Source: CAVQCT01 sp964371785 (GTDB taxonomy: Bacteria; Zixibacteria; MSB-5A5; GN15; FEB-12). From it: 64,000 nucleotides of DNA. The position numbers and the translations under genes were made by a program. Location of the stretch: the NCBI GenBank assembly GCA_964371785.1, contig CAYJOL010000006.1:190248-254247 (forward strand), read 5' to 3'. Numbering within the stretch: position 1 is the stretch's first letter; every line of letters starts with the position of its first letter. This document shows positions 62,601-64,000 of this stretch, one piece after another. The notes below the pieces were generated by a model. It was not told where the DNA came from and searched no databases. It saw only the letters and a list, made by a program, of their open reading frames with translations.

Positions 62601-63786
62601 TGATTGATTTTGCGTTTCAATCCACGCCCCCGCGAAGGGGGCGACCCTTTAGCAGAGCACGCAGCGATTCAGGCACTTCGTTTCAATCCACGCCCCCGCG
62701 AAGGGGGCGACTTATTGTCGATCGGCAGGAACGCATAGCCACGCTCGGTTTCAATCCACGCCCCCGCGAAGGGGGCGACCTGAGCGCTCGGTGACCTGTC
62801 GGCCCGTTGGTAGCGTTTCAATCCACGCCCCCGCGAAGGGGGCGACGCAAAAGGTGCAGCAATGCTGCAAAAGGTGCAGCGTTTCAATCCACGCCCCCGC
62901 GAAGGGGGCGACACTTCCTCCCAGTGATCTTTGATAGCTTCATTGTTGTTTCAATCCACGCCCCCGCGAAGGGGGCGACCTTTACGAAACGATGCGTGCG
63001 CAAGCGAAGGAGGAGTTTCAATCCACGCCCCCGCGAAGGGGGCGACATGGTGTTCAGTATACCAATGTTGTTTCCACCTATGTTTCAATCCACGCCCCCG
63101 CGAAGGGGGCGACGGGCTGTTGATACGGCCGGTAATATCGGCAAACTCTCGTTTCAATCCACGCCCCCGCGAAGGGGGCGACCGGAAACATCCTCTTCAA
63201 CGACACGCCGGGCAATTTGTTTCAATCCACGCCCCCGCGAAGGGGGCGACTTGTTGGTTTCGGAGTTCTTGCCCAGTATCTCGCCGTTTCAATCCACGCC
63301 CCCGCGAAGGGGGCGACCAACAACAAGGCGAACATCCCCCGCCAAAAGAGATGTTTCAATCCACGCCCCCGCGAAGGGGGCGACGGTTACGGTGTGTTGA
63401 CGATGACGCCGGAGTGGGGTTTCAATCCACGCCCCCGCGAAGGGGGCGACAGTTTGTTCGGCGGCAAGAAAGTTGATCCTGTTGTTGTTTCAATCCACGC
63501 CCCCGCGAAGGGGGCGACTTCTGTCCTCACAGAAGATGATCAATATCCTCATGTTTCAATCCACGCCCCCGCGAAGGGGGCGACTCGATTGCCGTCTTTG
63601 GTCGCCACTGGTAGGTTTTGTTTCAATCCACGCCCCCGCGAAGGGGGCGACGAAAGTAGGCGAGTTTCTTGATAGGCTTGAACTGGAGTTTCAATCCACG
63701 CCCCCGCGAAGGGGGCGACCTCCGTTAAGGATGGAGCCGGCTGTATCTTTGATTGTTTCAATCCACGCCCCCGCGAAGGGGGCGAC
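59650..63786 (-). CRISPR. CRISPR array, type I-C-like, 62 repeats and 61 spacers
   Basis: The 32-nt repeat on the plus strand begins GTTTCAATCCACGCCCCC and ends GGGGGCGAC, without visible variants. I counted 62 copies (first 59650, last 63755) and 61 spacers of 34-39 nt. The sense repeat, by comparison with type I-C arrays that end in GGATTGAAAC, is the minus strand; it folds CGCCCCC with GGGGGCG. Transcription and the leader should therefore be at the right. No cas genes lie in the window. Two spacers are near-duplicates. Confidence 0.97.
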
Positions 63787-64000
63787 CACGACTACTGTAA
63801 ACAGCAGTCATTCAATAACTAAAGTGGGCTGTTTCGCGAACCTGCTTTCACTTTTGCGTTTCTTGTGTCACGCCTCGCCATAATTGTAAGGTATCTATAA
63901 GTCAGCTTTGAACTTGGGACACTTGCGAATCCGTGACGAGGGAGTTGCTCGTTTCCGGTTCGCACCGTTTCAAACGACAAGCGGTCCCTCCGGATCATAA
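63787..64000 (-). promoter_or_regulatory. probable CRISPR leader region
   Basis: The sequence next to the last repeat has no further repeat, is more AT-rich than the array (CATTCAATAACTAAAG close to it), and lies on the side predicted for the leader by the repeat direction. No open frame spans it. Confidence 0.5.

Noticed and set aside
59650..63883. Many long open frames on both strands with repeating peptides such as FQSTPPRRGR, FNPRPREGGD, SIHAPAKGAT and VAPFAGAWIET
   Set aside because: They are translations of the CRISPR repeat in different frames; the unit is a DNA repeat, not a protein.

Overview
The window looks like a chromosome segment of a Gram-negative bacterium from a candidate phylum of the FCB group, most like Zixibacteria. 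This is an inference from protein content: beta-barrel outer-membrane proteins, a Por/T9SS-type C-terminal sorting domain, HYR and PKD repeats, and a recurrent C-terminal dockerin-like module (VDIGDLVYLVEYSF-type repeats) on three proteins. No rRNA gene is present to confirm the placement.

1-10.9 kb (+): an ECF sigma factor, two DUF4097-like envelope proteins, a bactofilin-like membrane protein, an HtrA protease followed by an overlapping catalytically dead HtrA/PDZ paralogue, a cohesin-like secreted protein with a sorting tail, a Ser/Thr kinase carrying a second pseudokinase domain, and a lipoprotein. 10.9-16.2 kb (-): a DUF3078 protein, then a housekeeping operon (class II aldolase, an aminotransferase-fold protein lacking its PLP lysine, folB, folK, deoxynucleoside kinase, panB). 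16.4-19 kb (+): a second HtrA and a group 1/2 sigma-70 factor. 19-30.7 kb (mostly -): two polytopic glycosyltransferase-like proteins, tRNA-Leu(CAG), an 879-residue HYR-repeat protein, a DUF1003/VIT1/TauE/DUF1634 membrane cluster, and gnd-pgl of the oxidative pentose phosphate pathway. 31-39.1 kb (+): a dockerin-like protein followed by a tightly overlapping operon (TPR protein, transglutaminase-like 7TM protein, ATP-grasp ligase, TPR protein, beta-barrel) that looks like one envelope-spanning ligase system. 39-49 kb: a tandem-receiver response regulator, cysK-cysE, and a minus-strand group that includes a probable selenoprotein, then small stress and unknown genes, a TlpA-like protein and a YkvA-like protein.

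49-64 kb is accessory DNA: duplicated tRNA-Arg 3' ends, a 5' half of another tRNA-Arg, a PEP-CTERM protein, a beta-flower/DUF3800 pair, a DUF932 gene broken by one amber codon, an NYN protein behind a terminator-like hairpin, a decayed IS481-like element inside a lipoprotein gene, a TIR-transmembrane protein, and a 62-repeat type I-C-like CRISPR array. No cas gene lies in the window. The repeat orientation places the leader at the right end, so cas genes are expected beyond it.

The strongest unusual signal is at 41842-43227 (-). This is one continuous reading frame interrupted only by a TGA that falls exactly on the first cysteine position of a thioredoxin CxxC motif (UPYC). It is followed 19 nt later by a perfect six-base-pair hairpin with a GGTCT loop, the hallmark of a bacterial SECIS element. 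The protein would be a secreted thioredoxin-fold selenoprotein with PKD-like and dockerin-like domains.
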